Below, piece by piece: positions 33,750 to 42,689 of a stretch of DNA of 64,000 nucleotides. The position numbers and the translations under genes are program-made. Source of the stretch: Chryseobacterium cupriresistens (GTDB lineage Bacteria > Bacteroidota > Bacteroidia > Flavobacteriales > Weeksellaceae); NCBI RefSeq assembly GCF_046614675.1, contig NZ_JBKKJT010000002.1:248001-312000 (forward strand). Reading direction: 5' to 3'. The notes under the pieces are model-generated. The model was not told the origin of the DNA and searched no databases. It worked only from the letters and a program-made list of their open reading frames with translations. Position 1 is the stretch's first letter, and each line of letters starts with the position of its first letter.

Positions 33750-35375
33750 TTACATCATTCCTGGCATTCCACCACCCATTGGCATAGCTGGTTCAGCGCT
33801 CTTCACTTCAGTGATAACACATTCAGTTGTTAAAAGCATTCCAGATACAGAAGCTGCGTTTTCAAGGGCAACTCTTGTTACTTTAGTTGGGTCAATGATA
33901 CCTGCTTCAAGCATGTGAACATACTCGTCAGTTTTCGCGTTGTATCCGAAGTCTCCTGATCCTTCTGCTACTTTAGCAACGATTACAGAACCTTCACCAC
34001 CTGCGTTGGCAACGATTTGTCTTAATGGCTCTTCGATGGCTCTTTTCACGATCTTGATCCCTGTAGTTTCATCAGCGTTAGATCCTGAAAGATTGTCAAG
34101 CGCAGAGATGGCTCTTACCAAAGCAACACCACCACCTGCAACGATACCTTCTTCTACAGCAGCTCTTGTAGCGTGTAGAGCATCATCTACTCTGTCTTTT
34201 TTCTCTTTCATTTCTACTTCAGAAGCAGCACCTACATAAAGTACAGCCACACCACCAGCTAACTTAGCTAATCTTTCCTGAAGTTTTTCTCTGTCGTAGT
34301 CAGAAGTTGTAGTTTCCATCTGAGCTTTGATCTGAGCTACTCTTCCTTTGATTTTCGCTTCGTCACCACCACCGTTTACAACTGTAGTGTTGTCTTTGTC
34401 GATCGTTACTTTCTCAGCAGTTCCAAGCATATCTAAAGAGATGTTTTCCATAGTGAAACCTTGCTCTTCAGAGATCACCTGTCCACCTGTAAGGATAGCG
34501 ATATCTTCTAACATTGCTTTTCTTCTGTCTCCGAATCCCGGAGCTTTTACAGCAGCAATTTTAAGAGAACCTCTTAATTTGTTTACCACCAAAGTAGCTA
34601 AAGCTTCCCCTTCAACTTCTTCAGAGATAATTAATAGAGACTTACCACCTTGTGCAATTGGCTCAAGAACCGGTAGCAATTCTTTCATTGAAGAAATTTT
34701 CTTCTCTACTAAAAGGATATATGGGTTTTCAAGTTCAGCTAACATTTTCTCAGGGTTCGTCACGAAGTAAGGTGACTGGTATCCTCTGTCGAACTGCATA
34801 CCTTCTACAACGTCTACTGTTGTATCAGTACCTTTAGCCTCTTCTACAGTGATTACTCCTTCTTTACCAACTTTTCCGAACGCTTCAGCAATTAGAGAAC
34901 CGATGGTATCATCGTTATTGGCAGAGATAGAAGCGACCTGCTTGATTTTTTCTGAAGAATCTCCAACCTCCTGAGATTGAGATTTAAGGTTTTCAACAAC
35001 AGCCGTTACTGCTTTGTCGATCCCTCTTTTAAGATCCATAGGGTTAGCACCAGCCGCTACGTTCTTAAGACCTTCTCTTACGATAGCCTGTGCCAATACA
35101 GTAGCGGTAGTAGTACCGTCTCCTGCGATATCATTGGTTTTGGAAGCTACTTCTTTTACCATCTGAGCTCCCATGTTTTCTACCTTATCTTCAAGTTCGA
35201 TTTCTTTTGCTACAGAAACACCATCCTTAGTTACGTGTGGAGCACCGAAAGATTTTTCGATTACTACGTTTCTCCCTTTAGGACCTAAAGTTACTTTTAC
35301 TGCATTTGCTAATGCATCAACCCCTCTTTTTAGAGCGTCTCTTGATTCAATATCGAATTTTATTTCTTTTGCCAT
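33750..35375 (-). CDS. groEL: Chaperonin GroEL (60-kDa, Hsp60)
   Basis: 541 residues, full length. Folds proteins inside a double-ring cage with ATP and GroES. Diagnostic stretches include LGPKGRNVVIE, GDGTTTATVLAQAI, VKAPGFGDRRKAMLEDIAILTGG and the C-terminal MPMGGGMPGMM tail. groES lies upstream on the same strand, but an IVP gene sits between the two, which is unusual. The 3' end of this gene is the apparent insertion target of the tract to its left. Confidence 0.98.
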   Translation of the reverse strand: MAKEIKFDIESRDALKRGVDALANAVKVTLGPKGRNVVIEKSFGAPHVTKDGVSVAKEIELEDKVENMGAQMVKEVASKTNDIAGDGTTTATVLAQAIVREGLKNVAAGANPMDLKRGIDKAVTAVVENLKSQSQEVGDSSEKIKQVASISANNDDTIGSLIAEAFGKVGKEGVITVEEAKGTDTTVDVVEGMQFDRGYQSPYFVTNPEKMLAELENPYILLVEKKISSMKELLPVLEPIAQGGKSLLIISEEVEGEALATLVVNKLRGSLKIAAVKAPGFGDRRKAMLEDIAILTGGQVISEEQGFTMENISLDMLGTAEKVTIDKDNTTVVNGGGDEAKIKGRVAQIKAQMETTTSDYDREKLQERLAKLAGGVAVLYVGAASEVEMKEKKDRVDDALHATRAAVEEGIVAGGGVALVRAISALDNLSGSNADETTGIKIVKRAIEEPLRQIVANAGGEGSVIVAKVAEGSGDFGYNAKTDEYVHMLEAGIIDPTKVTRVALENAASVSGMLLTTECVITEVKSAEPAMPMGGGMPGMM

Positions 35376-35381
35376 GTTTGT

Positions 35382-35418
35382 TTAGCTTTTGGCGACTTGC
35401 TTTTTGCTTTTAGCTTTT
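35382..35418. repeat. AGC-type repeat flanking the IVP gene, groEL side
   Basis: On the minus strand GCAAAAGCTAAAAGCAAAAAG and GCAAGTCGCCAAAAGC repeat an AAAAGC motif. A related set of GCC/AGC motifs flanks the other side (35824-35860). Such simple repeats often frame four-helix-bundle IVP genes. Confidence 0.5.
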
Positions 35419-35444
35419 GCAATTCGCGTGTTTAACTTTAATTT

Positions 35445-35801
35445 TTAATTTCCATTGAGCCTGTTCCACAAAGTGACAAGCTTCTTTTTTAATGTTGTCA
35501 ACTCTTCCAAAAGATTGTGATAATCATTTTCATGAATGTATCCTAAATCTTTGGCGAGAATTAATTGGTTTTCGGCTTCATTGGATGATCCCAGAGCAAT
35601 ATTAATGAAATTGGCAAATTCTTTATCTGAATTTCTGCCGCTTCCTTCTGAGATATTATATCCAATAGATGCAAATGATCTTCTGATTTGAGAGGTGAGT
35701 CCAAAAATTTCCTCTTTTGGAAAACTTCTGGTTGAAGTATAAATTTTCAATGTCAACTGATGACTTAATTGCCATACTTCAAACTTTTTAAAATCTCTCA
35801 T
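35445..35801 (-). CDS. Four-helix-bundle protein (23S rRNA intervening sequence protein family)
   Basis: 118 residues, the usual size. MRDFKKFEVWQLSHQLTLKIYTST, SQIRRSFASIGYNISEGSGRNSDKEFANFINIALGSSNEAENQL and a C-terminal helix give the IVP signature. Most family members lie in rRNA intervening sequences or as orphan genes; the function is not established. Here the gene splits the usual groES-groEL operon, and simple AGC repeats flank it, suggesting insertion. Confidence 0.9.
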   Translation of the reverse strand: MRDFKKFEVWQLSHQLTLKIYTSTRSFPKEEIFGLTSQIRRSFASIGYNISEGSGRNSDKEFANFINIALGSSNEAENQLILAKDLGYIHENDYHNLLEELTTLKKKLVTLWNRLNGN

Positions 35802-35823
35802 ACATTAATTTTCATGTAGAAAA

Positions 35824-35860
35824 AAAGCCATTTGCCAGAAGCCAATAGCCAGAAGCTTAA
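35824..35860. repeat. GCC/AGC-type repeat flanking the IVP gene, groES side
   Basis: AAAGCCATTTGCCAGAAGCC followed by AATAGCCAGAAGCTTAACC holds short direct repeats of a GCCAnnAGC motif, between the IVP gene and groES. Confidence 0.5.
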
Positions 35861-36135
35861 CCGATGATTCCCAATAAATCAGCTTCTCTTACGATCAAAT
35901 AATCTTTACCTTCCAACTTCAATTCAGAACCTGAATATTTACCATAAAGTACTTTGTCACCTACCTGAACCGTTGTAGGCTCGTCTTTTTTACCAGGACC
36001 TACTGCTACTACAGTACCTTCTTGCGGCTTTTCCTTTGCAGTGTCCGGGATAATGATTCCTGAAGCTGTTTTAGTTTCTGCTGCGATTGGCTCTACCAGA
36101 ACTCTGTCTGCCAATGGTTTAAAGTTTACTGACAT
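35857..36135 (-). CDS. groES: Co-chaperonin GroES (10-kDa, Hsp10)
   Basis: 92 residues, the standard length. FKPLADRVLVEPIAAETKTASGIIIPDTAKEKPQEGTVVAVGPG carries the mobile loop and the GroES barrel; VQVGDKVLYGKYSGSEL and DYLIVREADLLGI complete the fold. It caps GroEL. Upstream on the minus strand is a short leader with a possible ATGGCATACATTTAG promoter-like stretch about 50 bases before the ATG. Confidence 0.98.
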   Translation of the reverse strand: MSVNFKPLADRVLVEPIAAETKTASGIIIPDTAKEKPQEGTVVAVGPGKKDEPTTVQVGDKVLYGKYSGSELKLEGKDYLIVREADLLGIIG

Positions 36136-36252
36136 AATATATTTAATTTTTTTAATTATTTCTGTGTTGTAATTCTCTAAATGTATGCCATGAGACGCTG
36201 ATGGCTGAAATGGCAGATTTTTATTTCCGAATGTGAAAATTTGGCAGAAAAA

Positions 36253-37044
36253 TTATTTTTTGCGGGCCGGAAATCCCAAAAGATAACTGGTGGCTACAGG
36301 CACTACAAACAACAGAACGGTAATGGCGGAAACTAAAATTTCCATGGTATGGCTGCCTAAGAAATGAGCGAATGCATTAGCAGGGTAGAAGTGCTCGTAT
36401 AAGGACAGGCTTAATTTAATTCCTAAAATAGCAATGACAATAAAAGCTGCCGTTTCCAGAAAAGGAAATACCTGCATCAAACGGACAAACCACTGCGCAA
36501 TAAATCTCATCGCTAAAATTCCAATAAAAACCCCCAACGTAATCAGAAGTAAATTGTCTGAAAAAGCGACTGCCGCAAAGACATTATCTATGGAGAAAGC
36601 AAGATCCATTACCTCCACAATAGCAACCGTTGCCCAGAACTGCCCCAACAGCCCGATCGAATTTTTATACAGCCAGCTGGATTCTTTGTCCGGGTTTTCC
36701 TCCGGATTTTCTTCATCATTTGTGTTTTTTATTTTTTTGACAAACCAGTCAAAGGAAATATAGATCAGGTATAATCCTCCCAGTGGTTTCAGCCACCAGA
36801 CGGAAATGAGTACGGAGGCGAAAATAAGAGCAAGCCCTCGAAATATATAAGCTCCAAGAATTCCATATTTCAGGGCTTTTTTTCTTTGATGTTCGGGCAG
36901 GTCCATGACGATGGTCGCCAATACGGCAGCATTGTCTACGGAGAGAAGGCTTTCGATAAGGATCAGATTGCCGATAATGGCAGCCGATTTTGCAGGGTTT
37001 TGTAATATGTCATTGAAAAGGTGGGTAAAATCAGGAAACATCAT
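36253..37044 (-). CDS. TerC family integral membrane protein
   Basis: 263 residues with about seven to nine membrane helices. The two TerC signature regions are ESLLSVDNAAVLATIVMDLP (about 30-49) and VMDLAFSIDNVFAAVAFSDN (about 140-159), both with the conserved SxDN. The family is linked to metal ion (manganese/tellurite) handling. Its start overlaps the stop of the DAACS transporter gene by 14 bases, so the two are coupled. Confidence 0.92.
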   Translation of the reverse strand: MMFPDFTHLFNDILQNPAKSAAIIGNLILIESLLSVDNAAVLATIVMDLPEHQRKKALKYGILGAYIFRGLALIFASVLISVWWLKPLGGLYLIYISFDWFVKKIKNTNDEENPEENPDKESSWLYKNSIGLLGQFWATVAIVEVMDLAFSIDNVFAAVAFSDNLLLITLGVFIGILAMRFIAQWFVRLMQVFPFLETAAFIVIAILGIKLSLSLYEHFYPANAFAHFLGSHTMEILVSAITVLLFVVPVATSYLLGFPARKK

Positions 37045-38242
37045 TTTTTAAAGGAATAGAATTTTGATTAAGTTTTGAAATAATGGCAGCAGAAACTGAA
37101 ATGCCGATGAAATTGGTGACAGATCTGGCTTCATTCATAAAGCGGTCTACACTGTACAACAGCGCAAGATCTGTGGTAGGAATTTTTCCAAACCTGCTTA
37201 GGGTAAACATCAGCGCAAGGAAGCCTGATCCCGGTACTCCCGAAGCTGTTTTGGAAGCAATGGAAATGGTGATAAAAAGCCAGAAATAATCCATTGGCGT
37301 AAGGGAAATATTGTAAAGCTGAACGAGGAAAATACATGAAATAGAAAGATAAATACAAGCTCCTGCCAGATTAAAATTGTACCCGAGAGGAATAATAAGA
37401 CGAAGAATCTTCCGGTCATAACCCTGAGATTCCATTTTATCAAAAATCATAGGGAATGCCATCTTGGAAGAAGAAGTGGCTACTACCAGAATAATTTCTT
37501 CTTTGATACTGATTAAAAATTCCCAGAGGTTGATTTTAAAGTAAGCCGTTACAATCCCTAATATTCCGAAAATAAAAAATACACTGGTAAGATACACGGT
37601 GGCCACAATTTTACTTAAAGGCAGCAAAGTATTGATTCCATATACCGAAATGCCATAAGCGATGTTACAGAAAATGACTATTGGCAGAAACAGATACACA
37701 TATTTGATGAGCCTGAAAAACAAATTTCTTCCTGCGTCTAAAGCTTTAAAGATGTTATTTCTCTTCTTCGAAATACCAATCACAACTCCCGCAGATATGG
37801 ATATGAAAAGAAAAAGTACATAGTTGCTGATATGCAGTGGGTTGCTGGCCGTTGTTAAAAATCTTTCCGGAAGTGCCTTGTGCGAAGAAATAATAATTCC
37901 CGTGTTGGCTCCCGGCTTTAAAAGAAGACCGGACCCGATTCCCAATACAATGCTTATGGAAGTGATGATTAAAAAATACAGAACCATCTGGATTACAATT
38001 TTAAAAGCATTTTTAGTGCTGAAAATATAGCTTACGCCATAGGTCACCGCAATGAAAATAACAGGAATGATCAACACTTCAAGAAGCATAAAAAAGTAAC
38101 TGCTTACCTTTTCCAGCTGTTTACCGACTTCCGGAAAATAATAACCCGTTAATGCGCCACAGATAATAGCCGTGAAAACATACAGGGTAAGGTTTCTTAA
38201 ATAGGAGTCTGTAAATGTTTTTTGCTTAACAGTTTTCATCAT
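37031..38242 (-). CDS. Dicarboxylate/amino acid:cation symporter (DAACS family)
   Basis: 403 residues with the GltPh/DctA fold. Substrate-site segments ATSSSKMAFPMIFD (the serine-rich loop), LGYNFNLAGACIY, SKTASGVPGSGFLALM and DRFMNEARSVTNFIG are all present. It should import glutamate, aspartate or C4-dicarboxylates with H+ or Na+. It stands between TerC and the CitMHS gene in an apparent operon. Confidence 0.92.
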   Translation of the reverse strand: MMKTVKQKTFTDSYLRNLTLYVFTAIICGALTGYYFPEVGKQLEKVSSYFFMLLEVLIIPVIFIAVTYGVSYIFSTKNAFKIVIQMVLYFLIITSISIVLGIGSGLLLKPGANTGIIISSHKALPERFLTTASNPLHISNYVLFLFISISAGVVIGISKKRNNIFKALDAGRNLFFRLIKYVYLFLPIVIFCNIAYGISVYGINTLLPLSKIVATVYLTSVFFIFGILGIVTAYFKINLWEFLISIKEEIILVVATSSSKMAFPMIFDKMESQGYDRKILRLIIPLGYNFNLAGACIYLSISCIFLVQLYNISLTPMDYFWLFITISIASKTASGVPGSGFLALMFTLSRFGKIPTTDLALLYSVDRFMNEARSVTNFIGISVSAAIISKLNQNSIPLKNDVS

Positions 38243-38288
38243 TCACTTTTTTATAGATAATAAGATTACGAAATTCAAAGATATAACC

Positions 38289-39575
38289 TTATATAATACC
38301 AAGAATCAATGCACTCAGCAACATGATGACTGATGATCCTAAGGCCCACTTTAATGTATATTTCAAATGATCTGAAAACTCCACACCCGCCAGCGATACC
38401 AACAGATAAGTAGACGGAACCAATGGACTGAGAAGGTGAGAACCCTGCCCGATAAGACTTGCTCTTCCCAATATTTCCGGTGAAATTCCCAATTGATGAC
38501 CGGTAGCAACGATAATAGGCAATATTCCAAAGTAGTAGGCATCATTGGATAGGAAAAAAGTAAACGGTATACTGAATAAGGCTGTCACAATATTCATATA
38601 ACCGCCCCAGCTCTTAGGAACTATTTCTATCATACTGTTTCCCATTGCCTGCATAATACCCGATCCGTTCAGGATTCCTGTAAAAATTCCGGCTCCAAAG
38701 ATCATTCCGGCCACTGAAAGGGCATTTCCTGCATGTTTGGAAATGATTTTCTGCTGGTCCTTTAATTTGGGATAATTGATGATGGAAGCGATACAGAAAG
38801 CAATCATAAAGGCAATCCCTAAAGGAACAATATCAAGAATCATGACTACCAAAAGGGTAATGGTAAGAGCAAGATTGATCAGAATCAGTTTCGGGCGGCG
38901 AAGTGCAGGATCTGCTTCGCCAATAATATCATTGCTGTTGTAGCGTGTAAACTTACCATGTTTTGCGATTCGTATTTTTTCCTTTCTTCCCAAAATATAG
39001 GCAACAAATATAACCCACAGGATACCTATTGCCATAATAGGAATCATAGGCACAAATATTTCAGTGTGGCCAAGCTTCAGGGAACTCATTACCCTTGCTG
39101 TTGGTCCTCCCCAGGGAAGAATATTCATAATCTGCCCGGCAAGCATAATAATACAGGTAAGAATCAGCGGATTCATCCCTTGTTTTTTATACAACGGAAG
39201 CATAGCAGCCACGACAATTAAATAGGTGGATGAACCATCACCATCCAATGAAACCAATGATGTAAGAACAGCAGTTCCTATGGTTGTTTTGATGGGATTG
39301 TCTCCAACTGCTTTTAAAATTATATTCACTAACGGTTCAAAAAGTCCCGTGTCTATCATTAAACTGAAATAAAGGATCGCAAAGATCAGCATAACACCGG
39401 TCAGAGCTATTTCTTTGACACCGTTTTTCATCATGTCTCCCAACTGAGGACCAAAGCCTGCAAAAAGGGCTATAGTTACCGGCACAATGACCAAAGCCGT
39501 AAGCGGGGTCATCTTTTTGTTCATGATCAGGATCATGAAGATGAAAATCATTAAAAAACCAAGAAATGTAAGCAT
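38289..39575 (-). CDS. CitMHS family citrate/H+ symporter
   Basis: 428 residues, about 12 membrane helices. The pattern of the citrate-Mg2+ family is seen: TALVIVPVTIALFAGFGPQLGDMMKNGVKEIA, VSLDGDGSSTYLIVVAAMLPLYKK, NILPWGGPTARVMSSLKL and a similar second half (LIGQGSHLLSPLVPSTYLLVSLAGVEFSDH). It should carry metal-citrate or a related anion with protons. The DUF2490 gene lies 24 bases upstream on the same strand, and the DAACS gene follows within 46 bases. Confidence 0.92.
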   Translation of the reverse strand: MLTFLGFLMIFIFMILIMNKKMTPLTALVIVPVTIALFAGFGPQLGDMMKNGVKEIALTGVMLIFAILYFSLMIDTGLFEPLVNIILKAVGDNPIKTTIGTAVLTSLVSLDGDGSSTYLIVVAAMLPLYKKQGMNPLILTCIIMLAGQIMNILPWGGPTARVMSSLKLGHTEIFVPMIPIMAIGILWVIFVAYILGRKEKIRIAKHGKFTRYNSNDIIGEADPALRRPKLILINLALTITLLVVMILDIVPLGIAFMIAFCIASIINYPKLKDQQKIISKHAGNALSVAGMIFGAGIFTGILNGSGIMQAMGNSMIEIVPKSWGGYMNIVTALFSIPFTFFLSNDAYYFGILPIIVATGHQLGISPEILGRASLIGQGSHLLSPLVPSTYLLVSLAGVEFSDHLKYTLKWALGSSVIMLLSALILGII

Positions 39576-39599
39576 AGTTATCTATAAATATTAATGAGG

Positions 39600-40292
39600 T
39601 TATTGTTGTTTCTTTTTTCTCCAGTCAAAACTGTTTCTGAAGCCTATAAATCCGTAATTGCTTGTTTTTCCGGTTTCCATCTGATTGATAAAGGCCAGTT
39701 CCAGAGCAGAATTTTTTCCCACTTTTATTCCAAGGCCTGCGGTAATACGATTGCTGTCGAAAGGTTCTTCTTTATCCATATTCATTCTTATTTCATTTTT
39801 AAGAATACCGTAGAGTTTTTCTTTTTCTCCTTTTTTGTTGAAGGGAATACGGACAGAGATCAGATACCGGAGTCTTACCTCAAATTCATCGGGGTTGCTG
39901 AGAAAACGCTCTTCCACTCTGAGACGGTTGGAAATTGATGTTCTTCCGATATAATAATCAGCAGTTACCTGTTGGAATGGTCTCTTTTCATACCGTATTT
40001 TTTTAGAATCGTCAGCATTGTAAGATTCAAGGATCAGAAACATGGCTCCAGCGGCAGGTCTTATATTTTCAGCTACTTCATAATCTACATAGGCATTTAC
40101 CAGAAAAAGTCTTGTGTCATAAGCCAGATCGAAGGAACGGTACTGGGTAAGTGCAGTTAAAGTACTTTTATCGGTAAGTTTTGCCGACATCAGGTACTGA
40201 AACCACATATTGTAATTATCTTTACTCTGACTATAAAGTCCGTTGAATAAACATAATGATAAAATAAGGGTTAATTTTATATTGATTTTCAT
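39600..40292 (-). CDS. DUF2490 outer-membrane protein
   Basis: 230 residues with a signal peptide (ending YSQSK) and barrel-type strands (MWFQYLMSAKLTDKSTLTAL, YDTRLFLVNAYVDYEV, ISNRLRVEERFL, FEVRLRYLISVRIPF). The final 40 residues resemble the family end (SALELAFINQMETGKTSNYGFIGFR). Family members are outer-membrane barrels of unknown ligand. As the first gene of the CitMHS-DAACS-TerC group, it may serve anion passage across the outer membrane. Confidence 0.82.
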   Translation of the reverse strand: MKINIKLTLILSLCLFNGLYSQSKDNYNMWFQYLMSAKLTDKSTLTALTQYRSFDLAYDTRLFLVNAYVDYEVAENIRPAAGAMFLILESYNADDSKKIRYEKRPFQQVTADYYIGRTSISNRLRVEERFLSNPDEFEVRLRYLISVRIPFNKKGEKEKLYGILKNEIRMNMDKEEPFDSNRITAGLGIKVGKNSALELAFINQMETGKTSNYGFIGFRNSFDWRKKKQQ

Positions 40293-40411
40293 ATAATATT
40301 GGGTTAATATTGTACTTTTTCAAATATATTTATTAGAAAGAGCGGCTCTGGAATTTTTCAATCAATGACAGTTTTTCTCAACGAACTGCATTTTGAGGCA
40401 AAAAGATATTT

Positions 40412-40419
40412 ATATTTGA
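40412..40419 (+). promoter_or_regulatory. -7 promoter element of the LytS-like kinase gene
   Basis: TATATTTG matches TAnnTTTG exactly, 25 bases before the kinase ATG. A TTTG lies at 40393-40396, but the spacing of 15 is shorter than usual. Confidence 0.5.
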
Positions 40420-40444
40420 GGCGTTTCAAAATAAGGTATGGACT

Positions 40445-41557
40445 ATGTTTTTAATCATTAATTTTATTGTTATATTATTGATTATCAGAATTTTATTTAG
40501 TGGTAAGATTCTGGAAAGTCTTATGAAATACCGTTGGAAATTTTTGTTGAGGTTTCAGCACATTTTTTTCCTTTTTATCTTCATTTTGATGACTTATTTC
40601 ACCGAAAACTACTTCCTGGACTCAACTCAGTTGGTAATAAGCATTATTTTGAACACCATTTTCAATGTGGGAATTTACTATCTGGTGTACTATTATCTGG
40701 TTCCCCGGTTCTATTTGTCCAATAAATACCCGGAGTTTATCCTCTATGCTTTGATCCTCTTTTTAGTCTCCAGTCTTTTCAGAATTCTTTGGGGACCTGC
40801 CGTTTTTCAGATGGATTTCAGTGGTAAAGGCTACCACGTCGGATTCTTGTATAACGTGTATATCTCACAGGGAATCATCATTCTGGTAGGCTCTTTTTTG
40901 GGAATTACCAAAGACAAATTTTTAATAGAACAGGATGTGATCAGCCTTGGAGAAGAGAAAGATCAGCTTTATCTTGATTTGCTGAAGTCTAAACTGAACC
41001 CTCATTTTTTGCTGAATACCCTTAATAATATCTATGCCAATAGTGTGACCCATTCGGAGAAGACATCGGATTCTATTTTGCAGTTGAGCAAGCTTTTGAA
41101 ATATATTATTTATGACAGCGGAAAAGAAAAAGTAACCGTTTCTCAGGAATTTTCTTCCCTGAAGGCACTTGCCGCTTTGTATCAGCTTAAATATAATAAT
41201 CAGCTGGATATTGTCATGGATATTGAAGATCAGGAAGAATTTGAAATTGCTGAAATTCCGTCTGCTATACTTTTGACTTTATTTGAAAACGCTTTAAAAC
41301 ATTCAGCAATAGGAGAAGATGCTCACGCTTTTATAAAATTATTCTGTCATATTGAGCGCTCTGAACTGTATTTTGAAATTATAAATTCTGTCGGGAAAGA
41401 TAGAACTCATGCGGTTGAATCTGATTATCACGGGTTGGGAAATGAAGCCATAATTCATATATTGGAAAAATTTTATCCTGATCAGTATGAGTTCTATTCC
41501 GGCCCGAAAGAAAATGATCAGTATAAAATTGCTTTAACAATTATTATCAATGGCTAA
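40445..41557 (+). CDS. LytS-type membrane histidine kinase
   Basis: 370 residues. The N-terminal 160 residues have about five membrane helices, followed by a His_kinase domain (PF06580-type). The H-box SKLNPHFLLNTLNNIYANS carries His187 and the C-terminal ATPase has NALKHSAI and GLGNEAIIHILEKFY. The gene overlaps the LytTR regulator gene by 8 bases. It should phosphorylate that regulator. The signal is unknown; the citrate transporter operon is divergent and the peptide genes are convergent. Confidence 0.92.
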   Translation: MFLIINFIVILLIIRILFSGKILESLMKYRWKFLLRFQHIFFLFIFILMTYFTENYFLDSTQLVISIILNTIFNVGIYYLVYYYLVPRFYLSNKYPEFILYALILFLVSSLFRILWGPAVFQMDFSGKGYHVGFLYNVYISQGIIILVGSFLGITKDKFLIEQDVISLGEEKDQLYLDLLKSKLNPHFLLNTLNNIYANSVTHSEKTSDSILQLSKLLKYIIYDSGKEKVTVSQEFSSLKALAALYQLKYNNQLDIVMDIEDQEEFEIAEIPSAILLTLFENALKHSAIGEDAHAFIKLFCHIERSELYFEIINSVGKDRTHAVESDYHGLGNEAIIHILEKFYPDQYEFYSGPKENDQYKIALTIIING

Positions 41558-42248
41558 CCTGACTATCGTAAATGTAGATGATGAATATCCTGCATTACAG
41601 CTTGTAAAACAATATTGTGATCAGCTTGAAGAGGTTGAACTGCTGGCTTCATTTCAGAAACCGGAAGAAGCACTGGCATTTCTGAAAACCAATAAAGTAG
41701 ATCTTGTTGTTTTCGATATTAATATGCCTGGGATTAATGGAGTAGAGCTTTTGCAGCAGCTTCCTGATCCGCCGCTATGTATTTTTCTTACGCTGGAAAC
41801 AAAATATGCAGTGAAAGCCTTTGAGCTGGATGTCGTTCATTATCTTATCAAGCCTGTGGATTTTGATACCTTTAAAAAAGCAGTCCATAAAGCAAGGGAT
41901 TTTGTTCAGTTTAAAAGTTCGGCCGGCAGCCGGCAGCAGGAAGACTTTATTATGTTCAAATCCAATTATGTGATGAACAAGGTTTTCCTTAAAGATATTC
42001 TGTGGATACAGGGATTCGGTGAATATATTGTTTTGATGACGCCTTTGAAAAAATATATGATTCTGGAGAGAATGTCCAATTTTGAAGAGAAATTCCAGCA
42101 TTTGGGATTTATCCGGATCCATAAGTCTTATATTGTATTGTCCGAACATATTAATTCGTATAATTCCAGCCATGTTTTTTTGAAAAACGGCGATGAGCTT
42201 CCGTTAGGGAGAACTTATAAAAAGAATGTAAAAGAACATTTAAGTTAA
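41550..42248 (+). CDS. LytTR-family response regulator
   Basis: 232 residues. A receiver domain (residues 1-120) has the acidic pair DDE (10-12), the phospho-acceptor Asp56 in VFDINMPG and the conserved Lys in YLIKPVDF. A LytTR DNA-binding domain follows (about 130-230; EDFIMFKSNYVMNKVFLKDILWIQGFGEYIVLM, FIRIHKSYIVL). It should bind paired repeats upstream of target genes. Its start codon is read within the kinase gene, so translation is coupled. Confidence 0.93.
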   Translation: MANLTIVNVDDEYPALQLVKQYCDQLEEVELLASFQKPEEALAFLKTNKVDLVVFDINMPGINGVELLQQLPDPPLCIFLTLETKYAVKAFELDVVHYLIKPVDFDTFKKAVHKARDFVQFKSSAGSRQQEDFIMFKSNYVMNKVFLKDILWIQGFGEYIVLMTPLKKYMILERMSNFEEKFQHLGFIRIHKSYIVLSEHINSYNSSHVFLKNGDELPLGRTYKKNVKEHLS

Positions 42249-42251
42249 AAA

Positions 42252-42278
42252 ATAAAGCCGGAATATTTCCAGCTTTAT
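42252..42278. terminator. Bidirectional terminator between LytTR gene and peptide 1
   Basis: ATAAAGCCGGAA and TTCCAGCTTTAT pair with one mismatch around a 3-base loop, with A and T runs on both sides. It lies between the convergent regulator gene and the first peptide gene. Confidence 0.7.
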
Positions 42279-42304
42279 CTTAAATTGTTATCTAAGGATT
42301 GGAA

Positions 42305-42439
42305 CTATGGGCAATATTGTCCCGGTCCGATCCACAGGATACATTGTCCTTTGTAATTGTACTCACAGCAAATACGTCCTGCTGCTCCGCCATTGACTGA
42401 TTTCTGAGCATCTCTGCTTAATAATTTAGCGTTTTTCAT
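42305..42439 (-). CDS. Double-glycine-leader bacteriocin-like peptide 1
   Basis: 44 residues. The leader MKNAKLLSRDAQKSVNGG ends in the GG cleavage site of C39-type ABC exporters. The 26-residue core has four cysteines (CC, then C, then C) and ends LWIGPGQYCP. Peptide 2 at 42690 has almost the same leader and end. Likely fate is export and maturation to a signalling or antibacterial peptide; this is an inference from the leader. It converges on the LytS/LytTR genes and shares a duplicated 5' leader with peptide 2. Confidence 0.82.
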   Translation of the reverse strand: MKNAKLLSRDAQKSVNGGAAGRICCEYNYKGQCILWIGPGQYCP

Positions 42440-42479
42440 AGTTAATAATATTTTGTTTTGTATATCCCTGAACATTTAA

Positions 42480-42499
42480 AGTCAATCAGGATTTTGACA
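42480..42499. promoter_or_regulatory. Inverted repeat in the leader of peptide 1
   Basis: AGTCAATCAGGATTTTGACA is an imperfect copy of the dyad in front of peptide 2 (42864-42883). It lies 41 bases from the ATG. The -7-type element TATCTTTG (minus strand, 42528 to 42521) lies further upstream, so the dyad is in the leader of the transcript. Confidence 0.5.
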
Positions 42500-42520
42500 T
42501 TTGGTGTAAAAGAAGTGAAT

Positions 42521-42528
42521 CAAAGATA
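42521..42528 (-). promoter_or_regulatory. -7 promoter element for peptide 1
   Basis: TATCTTTG on the minus strand matches TAnnTTTG, 82 bases before the ATG of peptide 1. Peptide 2 has TATATTTG (42902-42909) at 75 bases. No -33 motif is clear at either. Confidence 0.5.
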
Positions 42529-42631
42529 CTATTTTTCCTTATAATGTGATATATTTTTGTTTGTAATTTTTATAATAAAATTTTGATTATCAGTTATTAA
42601 TGGTTTTTATCCGAAATCCGGAGCTTGAGAA

Positions 42632-42670
42632 TATAAAACAGAAAAGCCGGAAAACTCCGGCTTTATTTTA
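42632..42670 (-). terminator. Terminator after peptide 2
   Basis: AAAGCCGGAG / CCGGCTTT stem with a short loop and a T-rich tail on the minus strand, about 25 bases after the peptide 2 stop. Confidence 0.8.
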
Positions 42671-42689
42671 ATTGTTATCAGGTTACAGA

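Noticed and set aside
33940..34770. Two long antisense frames in groEL (33940-34239, 34348-34770)
   Set aside because: Serine- and threonine-rich shadows of a conserved coding gene with no independent signals.
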